Part shown: positions 17,330-25,445 of the stretch, one piece after another
How the letters are laid out: every line of letters starts with the position of its first letter
Position numbering within the stretch: the first letter of the stretch is position 1
NCBI RefSeq assembly: GCF_002234575.2
Contig: NZ_CP022464.2
Span: 2,170,001-2,234,000, forward strand
DNA length: 64,000 nucleotides
Direction of reading: 5' to 3'
Source of the DNA: Enterocloster bolteae
GTDB taxonomy: Bacteria > Bacillota > Clostridia > Lachnospirales > Lachnospiraceae
The notes under the pieces: model-generated
The model's input: only the letters and a program-made list of their open reading frames with translations
What the model was told of the DNA's origin: nothing
Database searches by the model: none
Position numbers and translations under genes: made by a program

Positions 17330-18694
17330 TTAGAGGCCCTCTAACTTGTTAAATTCCCTGAAGATGCCCCGGATTATGACTAAGGTGAGAACCAGGGTTG
17401 CGATGTCGGCAACGGGCTGGGCCAGCTGGATGCCCAAAAGGCCCAGGAAATGGGCGGCGATGAGAAGCACCGGAATGAGGAACAGACCCTGGCGTGAGAT
17501 AGCCAGAAGGGTGGCGCGGAATCCGTAGCCGATGGACTGGGACATCATGTTGCTCATGGTCAGAAATCCGTTCATCCACATGGTGGCTATCTGCAGGCGC
17601 AGGGCCAGCGTGCCGATGGCAATGACTTCAGGATCGTTTTTCCGGAACAGGCTGATTACATGACCGGAGACCAGGAAGCCGCCTGCGCACACCACAACCA
17701 GTATGCAGGTGGTAAATTTCACGCAGAACCAGTAGGCCTGGCGGACCCGGCTGTATTTTCTGGCGCCGTAGGAAAATCCGCACACGGGCTGGAACCCCTG
17801 GCCGAAGCCGATGACGGCTGAGTTGACAAAGTAAATCAGGCGGTTCACAATGGCCATGGCAGCGATGGCCGCGTCGCCAAATGGGTGGGCCGTGGTATTT
17901 AACACAATAGTCGCTATGCTGGCCATACCCTGGCGGGTCAGGGAGGGAAGGCCTCCGCTTAAGATCTTGCCGTAAAGGAAAAGGGAGGGACGGAAATTGC
18001 CAATGCGGATATGGATACACTCCCTGCGCAGGTTGCACTGGGCGAGGAGAATGCAGAAACTGATAAACTGGGACAGGCCGGTGGCAATGGCAGCCCCGGA
18101 TGTGCCCAGACCAAGGCCGAAGATGAAGATGGGGTCCAGGGCAATGTTAAGGATGCCGCCGGCGGTGATTCCCACCATGGCAAAGGCAGCCAGGCCCTGG
18201 AGCCGCAGCAGGTTGTTCATGATAAAGGAACACATCATAAAAGGCGTGGCCAGGAAAATATAGCGGGCATATTCCACTGCATAGGGCTTGATGGTTTCCG
18301 TGGCGCCCAGAAGCATCACAACCTGGTCAATGTGGAACAGGCAGAAAACGCCCAGACAGGTACCCAGGAGGAAGCCGGTAAAAAACGCGACCGAGACAGC
18401 GCGTTCCCCGTCCTCATGGCGTCCGGCGCCCAGACACCGGGCCATGTAGTTGCCGCTGCCCATGCCGATGGTAAAGGACAGGGCCTGGATGATGGCCATG
18501 GCTGAGAATATGATGCCCACAGCGCCGGAGGCGCTGGTGCCAAGCTGGCTCACAAAAAATGTATCTGCCATGTTGTAGATGGCGCTGACCATCATGCTGA
18601 TGATGGTGGGGACGGCAAGCCGCGGGATAACCTTGTGTATGTCCCCGTTCACCAGCATTTCGTACCGTTCGTTTTCTGATTCATTAGAGCTCAT
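17330..18694 (-). CDS. MATE-family efflux transporter coupled to a MerR regulator
   Basis: A 454-residue, 12-helix MATE protein. The N-terminal VPTIISMMVSAIYNMADTFFVSQ and the mid-protein GFGQGFQPVCGFSYGARKY are the two family signatures. Its ATG overlaps the MerR stop (ATGA), so expression is translationally coupled to the regulator. Together they look like a ligand-sensing export unit. The stop region contains the palindrome TTAGAGG-C-CCTCTAA (17330-17344), a weak terminator at best. Confidence 0.85.
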   Translation of the reverse strand: MSSNESENERYEMLVNGDIHKVIPRLAVPTIISMMVSAIYNMADTFFVSQLGTSASGAVGIIFSAMAIIQALSFTIGMGSGNYMARCLGAGRHEDGERAVSVAFFTGFLLGTCLGVFCLFHIDQVVMLLGATETIKPYAVEYARYIFLATPFMMCSFIMNNLLRLQGLAAFAMVGITAGGILNIALDPIFIFGLGLGTSGAAIATGLSQFISFCILLAQCNLRRECIHIRIGNFRPSLFLYGKILSGGLPSLTRQGMASIATIVLNTTAHPFGDAAIAAMAIVNRLIYFVNSAVIGFGQGFQPVCGFSYGARKYSRVRQAYWFCVKFTTCILVVVCAGGFLVSGHVISLFRKNDPEVIAIGTLALRLQIATMWMNGFLTMSNMMSQSIGYGFRATLLAISRQGLFLIPVLLIAAHFLGLLGIQLAQPVADIATLVLTLVIIRGIFREFNKLEGL

Positions 18695-19479
18695 GATATA
18701 CCGTCCTTTTGGAATATTGTTGAAGTTTTGAAAGGTATGGCCTCTATGTACGTATCATAATAGTTCATCAGCCTTCCTTCACAGGCAGAAACCAGCACCC
18801 TCCCGATAGCAGGACCGGGGCGGTAATTATGCATTTTAAGATAATCATAATAGATGGCCAAGTCATTATCAGCCGGATCCTCATATGAGCTTTTTAGAAG
18901 TACATGCAGATAAACACGCGGCGCATCATCCTTGGGACGAAGGAGCGTACCCGGATTTGCCGGGACGGCAGTAAACCGGCCATAGTCATATCTGGATGGG
19001 GTTTGCGGCTGTATCAGGATGACTAATTCCTTTTCGTGGTCATACAGGTGGGACAGGTTTTCTTTATTCAAAAGCTCATAAGCGCAGATGGCCGGAAGGG
19101 AGAGGGATAAAAAGCTGGGTTCAGAATACAACATTGTTCTTACGGTATTGACCTGGTCTGATTTAATGTCAATGTGTTTCAACTTATCCTGTAGATCCTC
19201 AATCATATCACATATGTATTCACGGCGGCACTGGAGAAGGGAATAGATTTCTTCTGCATTTAATTCATGTATATGCTTTAAATCCTGGATGGGTATGGAA
19301 AGCTGCCGGTATAAGGTGATGTCGCACAAGGTGCGCAGTGTGTGCATGGACCAGGTGCGGTAGCCATTTTCTTCGCTGTGGTCGAATTTGACCAGGCCTT
19401 CCTTTCCCCAGTATCTCAGTGTTGCAATTGAAACGCTGAATAAATCGGCTATTTTCCCTATATAATTTTTTTTCGGCAT
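18691..19479 (-). CDS. MerR-family transcriptional regulator with C-terminal effector domain
   Basis: A 262-residue regulator. The N-terminal winged helix (KIADLFSVSIATLRYWGKEGLV) and the following RTWSMHTLRTLCDI region are the MerR DNA-binding fold, then a dimerisation coiled coil at about 80-120. The C-terminal ~140 residues resemble the ligand-binding part of BmrR/GyrI-type regulators rather than a metal site; no metal-binding cysteine set is seen. The ATG at 19479 has AAAGGA 7 bases upstream and is preferred to 19506. Its target is probably the promoter at 19508, which has the MerR-type long spacer. Confidence 0.8.
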   Translation of the reverse strand: MPKKNYIGKIADLFSVSIATLRYWGKEGLVKFDHSEENGYRTWSMHTLRTLCDITLYRQLSIPIQDLKHIHELNAEEIYSLLQCRREYICDMIEDLQDKLKHIDIKSDQVNTVRTMLYSEPSFLSLSLPAICAYELLNKENLSHLYDHEKELVILIQPQTPSRYDYGRFTAVPANPGTLLRPKDDAPRVYLHVLLKSSYEDPADNDLAIYYDYLKMHNYRPGPAIGRVLVSACEGRLMNYYDTYIEAIPFKTSTIFQKDGIS

Positions 19480-19507
19480 AACACCATCCTTTGTATTGAT
19501 AAACATG

Positions 19508-19538
19508 TTGACTCTAAAGCTACTTTATGGTTTATAGT
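19508..19538 (+). promoter_or_regulatory. MerR-type promoter (19-bp spacer with central dyad)
   Basis: TTGACT (19508-19513) and TATAGT (19533-19538) are separated by 19 bp, the overlong spacer typical of MerR-activated promoters. The perfect dyad TAAAG-CTA-CTTTA (19515-19527) sits inside the spacer, where MerR dimers bind. It faces the permease-M55 operon and lies just upstream of the divergent merR gene. Confidence 0.75.
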
Positions 19539-19679
19539 ACAATCATACATTTTTTATATGTATAGCTTGATTTCCTGCAGGAATTGAGTACTATTGCATA
19601 TTTTTTTCCATTATAACAAAAGGGAAAAAATATAACAATAGGAATAGTACCATAAAATATGAAGGGAAGTGATGTAAAA

Positions 19680-20885
19680 GTGGCACCTGTTATTGCAATC
19701 GTAATTTGCTTTGCCTTTGTTTCATTAGGGGATATTGTATCGTTGAAAACGAAAGCAAAATTTCCGTCCCTGGCAGTTGCTATTGTCGCGTATCTTATCG
19801 CCATATGGTGTGGAATGCCTAAGACCTATCCTGATGTATCCGGACTGGCGGCATTGGGGGATATATTGTTTCCTGTGTTTGTTGCAGGGCTTGCAACAAG
19901 TATCCTCCCAATATCAATTGTAAAGAACTGGAAATTTGTCATCATAGGCTGTATTGCAGTACTGGCAGATTTTTTATGTACCGTAGTAGTCGGAGGCCTT
20001 TTTTATGACCCGAGAGAGATGTTTGCGGCGGCAATGACGACCTGCGGCTCCGGCCTGACCGGAGGGCTGATTGTATTAGACCGTTTGAAGGGAACCGGCC
20101 TGACAGAGATGGTCACCATACCGCTCTTGCTGGCGTGTACCATTGACGCAATCGGACAGCCGGTGGGTTCGCTGATTACAAGAAAATATGCTGGGAAGCT
20201 TATTGCCTCGGACGCTTATCTGACAGACAAAATTGTGGATCATTCCGATGGGGGAAAGCTCAACAAATGGGGGGCGCCTTTTAATTCTTCTGAAAATCCA
20301 AGTCCGCGGTTTTGTGCCTGGATTCCTCCAAAGTATGAGACAGAGGCAGTTGCCTTCTTACAGTTGATTGTCGTTACGGCACTAGCCATGTGGCTGGGAG
20401 GCATTACCGGCCTTGGCTGGTCAATCGTGCTGATTTTACTTGGCTTTGGCGGTACATTCATCGGACTGTTCCGGATGAACATGCTGGACCGTACGCAGAC
20501 CGGAGGATTTGTAATGGCTGCTATCTACGCCCTGCTGTTTCAAATGCTCAACGATATGACGCTCCAGGAAATCATGGCTAAAATCGTTCCGCTGCTGCTG
20601 GTTATCCTGTTAAGCGGAGTGGGACTGGTTCTGGGCGGAATGCTGGGAGCGAAAGTATTTGGTTTTGATCCGTGGTTAGGCGCCTCGGCCACCATTGGTT
20701 TGTTTTACCTATTTCCCGGTGTGAGGAATGTAATCAATGAGGTTGCCAGAAGTTTATCCAGGAATGAAGAAGAGAGGCTTTACCTTGTAGAAAAAATTTC
20801 TCCGTCCTGTATAATAGCGGCCTCCATGGGCAGTAAATTTTGTTTGTTGGCAGGAGTTCTATTGATGCCGCTTATCATCCGGTAA
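19680..20885 (+). CDS. Multi-pass membrane permease, possibly DUF3100 family
   Basis: A 401-residue hydrophobic protein with about 10-12 membrane segments and conserved-looking polar loops (TTCGSGLTGGLIVLDRL, SPSCIIAASMGSKFC). I recognise no classical transporter signature; the pattern recalls the DUF3100 membrane family, with modest certainty. It is followed after 44 bases by an M55 D-aminopeptidase, so a role in uptake of D-amino-acid peptides or a related compound is a reasonable inference. The GTG at 19680 has AAGGGAAG ten bases upstream; the alternative ATG at 19659 has that site inside the gene. Confidence 0.6.
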   Translation: MAPVIAIVICFAFVSLGDIVSLKTKAKFPSLAVAIVAYLIAIWCGMPKTYPDVSGLAALGDILFPVFVAGLATSILPISIVKNWKFVIIGCIAVLADFLCTVVVGGLFYDPREMFAAAMTTCGSGLTGGLIVLDRLKGTGLTEMVTIPLLLACTIDAIGQPVGSLITRKYAGKLIASDAYLTDKIVDHSDGGKLNKWGAPFNSSENPSPRFCAWIPPKYETEAVAFLQLIVVTALAMWLGGITGLGWSIVLILLGFGGTFIGLFRMNMLDRTQTGGFVMAAIYALLFQMLNDMTLQEIMAKIVPLLLVILLSGVGLVLGGMLGAKVFGFDPWLGASATIGLFYLFPGVRNVINEVARSLSRNEEERLYLVEKISPSCIIAASMGSKFCLLAGVLLMPLIIR

Positions 20886-20929
20886 TGTGATGCGGCAATG
20901 TATGAGTAAGAATCACAGGAGGTAATAAA

Positions 20930-21733
20930 ATGAAGGTGTATATCAGTGTTGATATCGAGGGAACCGCCAATGCGGTTGGCTGGGACTCAACAGCGCCGGG
21001 CGGATTGGACTATGAGCGCAACCGTCTGGAGATGACAAAAGAAGCGGTTGCCGCCGCCAGGGGAGCACACGCTGCCGGGGCTGATGAAATCGTAATTAAG
21101 GATGCCCATGGCCACGGAAATAACATTCTCCCGGAATACATGCCGGAGTATGTGGAGCTGATCAGAAGCTATACATATGCCCCGGATGTAATGGTAGAGG
21201 GCATCGACGAGAGCTTTGACGCTGCTTTTTATGTGGGCTATCACAGCGCGGCAGGGTGTGAGGGCAATAATCTCGCCCATACCATTTCGCATTCAAAGGT
21301 ACATTCCATCAAAGTAAATGGGGAGATAGCCTCTGAGTTTATGATTTACAGCTATATGGCAGCCTACCGCAATGTCCCCAGTGTACTATTGACCGGTGAC
21401 AGAAGCCTGTGCCAGACAGGGAAGAAGTATCACCCATGCCTTGTGACAGTACCGGTAAAGGACGACATCGGAGGCAGGAATAGAGGAATCAGCGGGGAAT
21501 TGGCATGTAAACAGATTGAGAAGGCTGCAAAGCATGCCTTGGAACAGGATTTGGCAGAAGCCAGAATTGTACTGCCTGGACATTTCGATGTAGAGCTGTG
21601 TTTTAAGGACCATACACTGGCGAAATCAGGAAGCTATTATCCCGGCGCAACCCAGAAAGATCCTTATACCATAACCTTCCAGTCAGATGACTGGTATGAT
21701 GTGGGAAGATTCCTTATTTTCACCATTTTATAA
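20930..21733 (+). CDS. M55-family metallopeptidase (D-aminopeptidase DppA-like)
   Basis: A 267-residue cytoplasmic zinc enzyme. The family motifs are visible: SVDIEGTANAV at the N-terminus, IKDAHGHGNN, and FYVGYHSAAG. DppA of Bacillus subtilis releases N-terminal D-amino acids from peptides such as D-Ala-D-Ala and is a self-compartmentalising decamer. CAGGAGGTAATAAA gives a strong ribosome binding site. It is the second gene of the MerR-controlled operon and is followed by a good terminator. Confidence 0.85.
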   Translation: MKVYISVDIEGTANAVGWDSTAPGGLDYERNRLEMTKEAVAAARGAHAAGADEIVIKDAHGHGNNILPEYMPEYVELIRSYTYAPDVMVEGIDESFDAAFYVGYHSAAGCEGNNLAHTISHSKVHSIKVNGEIASEFMIYSYMAAYRNVPSVLLTGDRSLCQTGKKYHPCLVTVPVKDDIGGRNRGISGELACKQIEKAAKHALEQDLAEARIVLPGHFDVELCFKDHTLAKSGSYYPGATQKDPYTITFQSDDWYDVGRFLIFTIL

Positions 21734-21778
21734 AAGGATATCTGTATATAACAAATCCCATTGGAAAAAGAAAGCAAC

Positions 21779-21828
21779 GGCGCTTAAGGACATAATGGTA
21801 TCACATCAATGTCCCCAGGCGCCTTTTT
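21779..21828 (+). terminator. Intrinsic terminator of the permease-M55 operon
   Basis: GGCGC...GGACAT (21779-21793) pairs with ATGTCC...GCGCC (21809-21823) around small internal loops; TTTTT follows. Confidence 0.8.
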
Positions 21829-21918
21829 CCATGATGTGAAAAGGAAATATATCCTCCTTGCCCTTATAACCTAATTGCGCAAAAGCCCGGCTGAGTGTGT
21901 AAACATGCGTTACTGCTA

Positions 21919-22284
21919 TTATTCCTCATCCTCACAACCGCAGGTGGGATGCGTCAGCTGGTAGCGGTCCCCCATATTTTTATATCCCCAGTCACACATG
22001 AGGCTGAGAATCGGAAAAAGTGTCTTTCCGTGTTCTGTTATGGAATATTCAACCTGGACAGGAAGCGTGGGAATGACTGTCCGGTCAATAATTCCATCCT
22101 CCTCTAATTCTCTCAGCTGCGCGGTCAGCGTCTTTTTGGGGGCGGTTCCCAGATAACGCAGGATTTCATTATAACGTTTTACACCCCCGTACTGCAGGTA
22201 GTGCAGAATCAGCGGCTTCCATTTCCCGCCGATGACCTTGAGAGTCACCTCTATTTCGCTGGAAACAATTTTTATGTCTGGCAT
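21919..22284 (-). CDS. HxlR-family winged-helix regulator
   Basis: A 121-residue DNA-binding protein. VIGGKWKPLILHYLQ, RYNEILRYLGTAPKKTLTAQLRELE and VEYSITEHGKTLFPIL are the HxlR winged-helix core. The C-terminus has a CGC pair; whether it is redox-active, as in YodB/HypR of this family, is inference. Target candidates are the alcohol dehydrogenase/aldo-keto reductase operon just upstream on the same strand, whose promoter carries a palindrome. AAAGGAGG precedes the start and a TATAAT box lies at 22329-22324 (minus strand). Confidence 0.85.
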   Translation of the reverse strand: MPDIKIVSSEIEVTLKVIGGKWKPLILHYLQYGGVKRYNEILRYLGTAPKKTLTAQLRELEEDGIIDRTVIPTLPVQVEYSITEHGKTLFPILSLMCDWGYKNMGDRYQLTHPTCGCEDEE

Positions 22285-22384
22285 TCGTGACGCCTCCTTT
22301 AAGTGTTTTAAGGAACTGTGTTTATTATATCAGATTTTTTGCCTGTCTGCACTATACTTGTCTGTAAGATGAATGCGCCTGAAA

Positions 22385-22495
22385 TGAAGGTTGGCAGAAA
22401 GCGGAAGGGAGAGCATGGGTAAGAAATGGAAGAAAGGGGGAAGAACGGGGAGGAAAGGAGAGGAAAGGGCGAGAGGGAACGTGATAAGCAGCAAT
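22385..22495 (+). other. Polypurine tract with no recognisable gene
   Basis: About 110 bases are almost wholly A and G on the plus strand, ending at the hairpin at 22496. A 44-codon, very basic frame begins at 22415 after AAGGGAGAGC, but it is low-complexity and I do not call it a gene. The rest of 22285-22573 holds only the HxlR promoter and the terminator. Confidence 0.5.
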
Positions 22496-22533
22496 AGGGG
22501 GAGAAACCTGCGGACGGGTTGCCCCCCTTTTTT
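22496..22533 (+). terminator. Plus-strand intrinsic terminator without an obvious plus-strand gene
   Basis: GGGGG (22497-22501) pairs with CCCCC (22522-22526), AACC (22505-22508) with GGTT (22517-22520), then a T6 run on the plus strand. All flanking genes lie on the minus strand. Confidence 0.6.
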
Positions 22534-22573
22534 GCTTGTGATTTGTTAGGCCAGGGGCCTGTTTTTGATGGTA

Positions 22574-23392
22574 CTAGAAATTAAAATGCTCCGGATCCGC
22601 CCCAACCCTGGCTGCGCGGTTTAAGCGGGTGACTGCTTCCATGTCCTGGTCGGATAATTCAAAATCGAAAATAGACTGGTTGGAGACAATCCGCTCCCGG
22701 TGTGTGGATTTGGGAATGACTACCACATTTCTCTGGATATCCCAGCGCAGGACAATCTGGGCCGGTGTCCTGCCGTATTTTTGTGCCAACCGGACCAGCG
22801 TTTCATCCTGAAGCAAATTTCCGCCGGTCCCCCCCAGGGGACTCCATACTTCCACGGCAATATCGCGGCTGAAACAATAATCAATCAGTTCATTATTATT
22901 AAAGTAGGGATGGGATTCCACCTGATTGACGGCAGGCATGACGTCTGCCCTCTTCTCCAGTTCATCCAAATGGCATTTGTGGAAATTGCTGACCCCGATG
23001 GCCCTTATTCTGCCTTGTTTATAGAGCTTCTCCATGGCAGTCCAGGCCTCGGTGAAACCCTCTGCAGGCCAATGAATCAGGTAAAGGTCGATGTAATCTG
23101 TCTGAAGGGCGGCCAGGCTTTCATTAAATGCTTCCTCTGTCCGTCCGGCCCGTATATCATCATTCCACAGCTTTGTGGTAAGGAAAATCTGCTGGCGGGG
23201 AATTTTGCTTTCACGAATTGCGTCTCCCACGCTTTTTTCATTTCCATATATCTTTGCAGTGTCGATGTGCCTGTATCCGGCCTCCAGCGCCCAGCAAACA
23301 GCGTCCATGGTCTGCTGTCCGTCTGCGGTTTGATAGACACCCAGGCCTAACTGGGGAATTTTATTCCCCTGGTTCAATTGTACATAGTGCAT
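22574..23392 (-). CDS. Aldo/keto reductase
   Basis: A 272-residue NADPH-dependent reductase with the AKR (beta/alpha)8 barrel. The catalytic tetrad is D44, Y49 (HIDTAKIYGNE), K74 (TTKLW) and H107 (LIHWP). The C-terminal VIPKSTHRERIVSNQSIFDF binds the cofactor 2'-phosphate. It most resembles the diketo-D-gluconate reductase/YvgN/methylglyoxal reductase group. It follows the alcohol dehydrogenase by 18 bases with GGAAGGAG as ribosome binding site, so the pair forms a carbonyl-reducing operon. Confidence 0.88.
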   Translation of the reverse strand: MHYVQLNQGNKIPQLGLGVYQTADGQQTMDAVCWALEAGYRHIDTAKIYGNEKSVGDAIRESKIPRQQIFLTTKLWNDDIRAGRTEEAFNESLAALQTDYIDLYLIHWPAEGFTEAWTAMEKLYKQGRIRAIGVSNFHKCHLDELEKRADVMPAVNQVESHPYFNNNELIDYCFSRDIAVEVWSPLGGTGGNLLQDETLVRLAQKYGRTPAQIVLRWDIQRNVVVIPKSTHRERIVSNQSIFDFELSDQDMEAVTRLNRAARVGADPEHFNF

Positions 23393-23410
23393 AGGATACT
23401 CCTTCCTGTC

Positions 23411-24616
23411 CTAATGTGCGGCAGTCTTTTCAGGTCCATGGTCCGCCATTCTGTATATTGCCAGCATATCATCTTCATGAAGAACCATGGCAGAGCCTTT
23501 CTGCCCGCCGGACGCCACCGCGCATTTGCGGGCCATTGTCTTTAAATCCCCGTCCGTGGGCGCGATTCCCAGCTCCTGCAAGGAGGTGGGCATATGGATG
23601 GCGCGGTAAAAGTCCTCCATTGCGCAGATGCCCTTAAGGGCTGTATCATCAGGTGCGCCGAGGTCCTCAATTCCCATTACATTGACGGCAAAGCGGTGGA
23701 ACCGGGGCAGGCAGTTTTTATAGACATATCTTGCCCAGCTTCCCCAGATTGCAGCCAGTCCGGCTCCATGGGCAACATCAAACAGTCCGCCGATTTCATG
23801 CTCCAATGCATGGGAGGCAAAGTCACCCCCGGCATTTCCGCAGCCGGTAAGTCCATTGTGGGAAAGGCTGCCGGCCCATAAAATTTCTGCGCGGGCATCG
23901 TAGTTCAGGGGATCCTCCGCAAGGATTTTTGCATTTTTAATGACGGTGCGCATCAGTGCTTCCGCCATACTGTCCGTTATTTCCATGTTGCCGCCGTTTG
24001 TGAAGTACCGCTCCATGGTGTGCATGAGGATATCCGTACACCCGCAGGCTGTCTGGTAATCAGGAAGTGTTTTTGTGAGATCCGGGTTCATGACTGCAAA
24101 TCTGGGGCGGCTGAGGTCATTGCTGTAGCCGCGTTTGATCCATCCGTCTTCCTTGGTGATGACAGAGGAATCGCTCATCTCGCTGCCGGTGGCGGCAATG
24201 GTCAGGACAACGCCGATGGGGAGGCAGTGGGACGGCTGGCGCTTATAGTCATAAAAATCCCATACATCGCCCTCATTCACCGCTCCATAACCGATTGCCT
24301 TTGCGGAGTCGATGGCGCTTCCGCCTCCAACGGCCAGGATGAAATCAACGCCCTCTTTTTTACATAATTCAATGCCTTCATAGACCAGACCCAGCCTGGG
24401 ATTGGGCACAGCGCCTCCCAATTCCACAAAATCCATGTGTTCGGCCGCCAGTGAAGCCTTAACCCTGTCAAGAAGACCGGAACGTATCACGCTTCCGCCT
24501 CCGTAGTGGATCAGGACCTTTTTGCCTCCCTGCTCCTTTACAAGAGATCCGGTCTGTTTTTCCGTGTCCTTTCCAAAAACCACTTTTGTAGGTGTGTAAT
24601 ACTGAAAATTGTGCAT
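23411..24616 (-). CDS. Iron-containing alcohol dehydrogenase (BDH/YqhD type)
   Basis: A 401-residue group III dehydrogenase that reduces aldehydes to alcohols with NAD(P)H. The nucleotide site is GGGS (97-100) with D103. The metal ligands by family alignment are D195, H199, H269 and H283 (CTDILMH, SHALEHEIGG, VAHGAGLA). The N-terminus MHNFQYYTPTKVVFGKD is typical of butanol dehydrogenases, which fixes the start at 24616; the upstream in-frame codons contain the promoter. First gene of the operon with the aldo/keto reductase. Confidence 0.88.
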   Translation of the reverse strand: MHNFQYYTPTKVVFGKDTEKQTGSLVKEQGGKKVLIHYGGGSVIRSGLLDRVKASLAAEHMDFVELGGAVPNPRLGLVYEGIELCKKEGVDFILAVGGGSAIDSAKAIGYGAVNEGDVWDFYDYKRQPSHCLPIGVVLTIAATGSEMSDSSVITKEDGWIKRGYSNDLSRPRFAVMNPDLTKTLPDYQTACGCTDILMHTMERYFTNGGNMEITDSMAEALMRTVIKNAKILAEDPLNYDARAEILWAGSLSHNGLTGCGNAGGDFASHALEHEIGGLFDVAHGAGLAAIWGSWARYVYKNCLPRFHRFAVNVMGIEDLGAPDDTALKGICAMEDFYRAIHMPTSLQELGIAPTDGDLKTMARKCAVASGGQKGSAMVLHEDDMLAIYRMADHGPEKTAAH

Positions 24617-24682
24617 TTTCTTCTTCCCTTCTTTAATGAGTGCTGTGTGAATAGATGCTGTTTGTGTTTTCTTTACACTGCA

Positions 24683-24711
24683 AGTATAAGAGGATTGCCT
24701 GAAAAGCACAA
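24683..24711 (-). promoter_or_regulatory. Promoter of the alcohol dehydrogenase operon
   Basis: On the minus strand: TTGTGC (24711-24706), 17-bp spacer, TATACT (24688-24683). Confidence 0.5.
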
Positions 24712-24732
24712 GAAGGCACATTTTTTTCACCA

Positions 24733-24750
24733 GGGTACTTTAAAGTGCCC
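24733..24750. promoter_or_regulatory. 18-bp palindrome upstream of the adh promoter, possible HxlR operator
   Basis: GGGTACTTT-AAAGTGCCC is an inverted repeat with one mismatch. HxlR-family operators often contain a TAC...GTA dyad. It lies 21 bp upstream of the -35 box, a position suited to activation. Confidence 0.45.
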
Positions 24751-24764
24751 TTACGGCCTGTTTA

Positions 24765-25172
24765 TTGCTTTTTTCCTTTTCCAGCACTCTTTTTGATTAT
24801 CTGGTGCCTCAGGAGTATGGCTGCCATGCGGATACACACTGGGTTAAATTGTATGGGCCGGCGGACGGAGCAGGCACGGCGTTTGCAGGTGAATCCGGCG
24901 CGGCAGGCCAAAGAAGCCGCTGTCTGGAGATTTCCATGGAAGAAAAGCCATTTTATTTTTCAGCCATCCCATATACGCCCCAGGAACTGGAGAGCGCCCT
25001 TCACCGGGAAGAGCTTCCCGCTCCGCGCCGGACCGTGGTATCCATCCTGGGCGCCATGCGTGGCGTGGGCGGTATTGACAGCTGGGGATCGGATGTGGAA
25101 CCGGCTTACCATGTGCCGGCAGATGAGGATATTGAGTATGGATTTGTGATTCGCAGGGGACAGGATGTATAA
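24765..25172 (+). pseudogene. 3' remnant of a beta-galactosidase (lacZ-type, GH2) gene
   Basis: About 125 codons from 24795 encode only the C-terminal end of domain 5 of a LacZ-type beta-galactosidase: DYLVPQEYGCHADTHW, then FYFSAIPYTPQELESALH and MRGVGGIDSWGSDVEP, all hallmark segments of the small-chain domain. A full enzyme is about 1,000 residues; the catalytic barrel is absent, and upstream of 24795 the sequence is the minus-strand promoter of the dehydrogenase operon. The frame begins at a TTG with no ribosome binding site. A lacZ terminator survives at 25223. Confidence 0.8.
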
Positions 25173-25222
25173 ATCATGGCAAGATAAGTGATTTCTGAAA
25201 ACCAAATGTTCTTAAAACCAAA

Positions 25223-25280
25223 CAGCCTGATGCGTCAGATTGGCTCTGTCCGGAGCCTTTGACGCAGCAGGCTGTTTTTT
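25223..25280 (+). terminator. Intrinsic terminator after the lacZ remnant
   Basis: CAGCCTGATGCGTCA (25223-25237) pairs with TGACGCAGCAGGCTG (25260-25274) with one internal mismatch; GGCTC/GAGCC pair inside, and T6 follows. Confidence 0.8.
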
Positions 25281-25385
25281 GTCTGCAGGAGTTTTACTGT
25301 ATCTGGCCTGGTTATCAGGCGGGGGCGGGATGGGGGAATCCGAAGCTGTCCAGACGGCTTTGAGGCGAAATATAGCCGCAGCGGA

Positions 25386-25414
25386 TTGTGCCCGGCAGCC
25401 GGATGGTTTATAAT
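25386..25414 (+). promoter_or_regulatory. Sigma-A type promoter for the sensor kinase-regulator pair
   Basis: TTGTGC (25386-25391), 17-bp spacer, TATAAT (25409-25414), 31 bases before the start. Confidence 0.6.
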
Positions 25415-25445
25415 AGAGTCATTGGGTGATTTTATGGGAGGTATT

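Noticed and set aside
22415..22549. 44-codon basic peptide frame on the plus strand
   Set aside because: Low-complexity polypurine translation; a ribosome binding site match is expected by chance in such sequence. Kept only as a remark.
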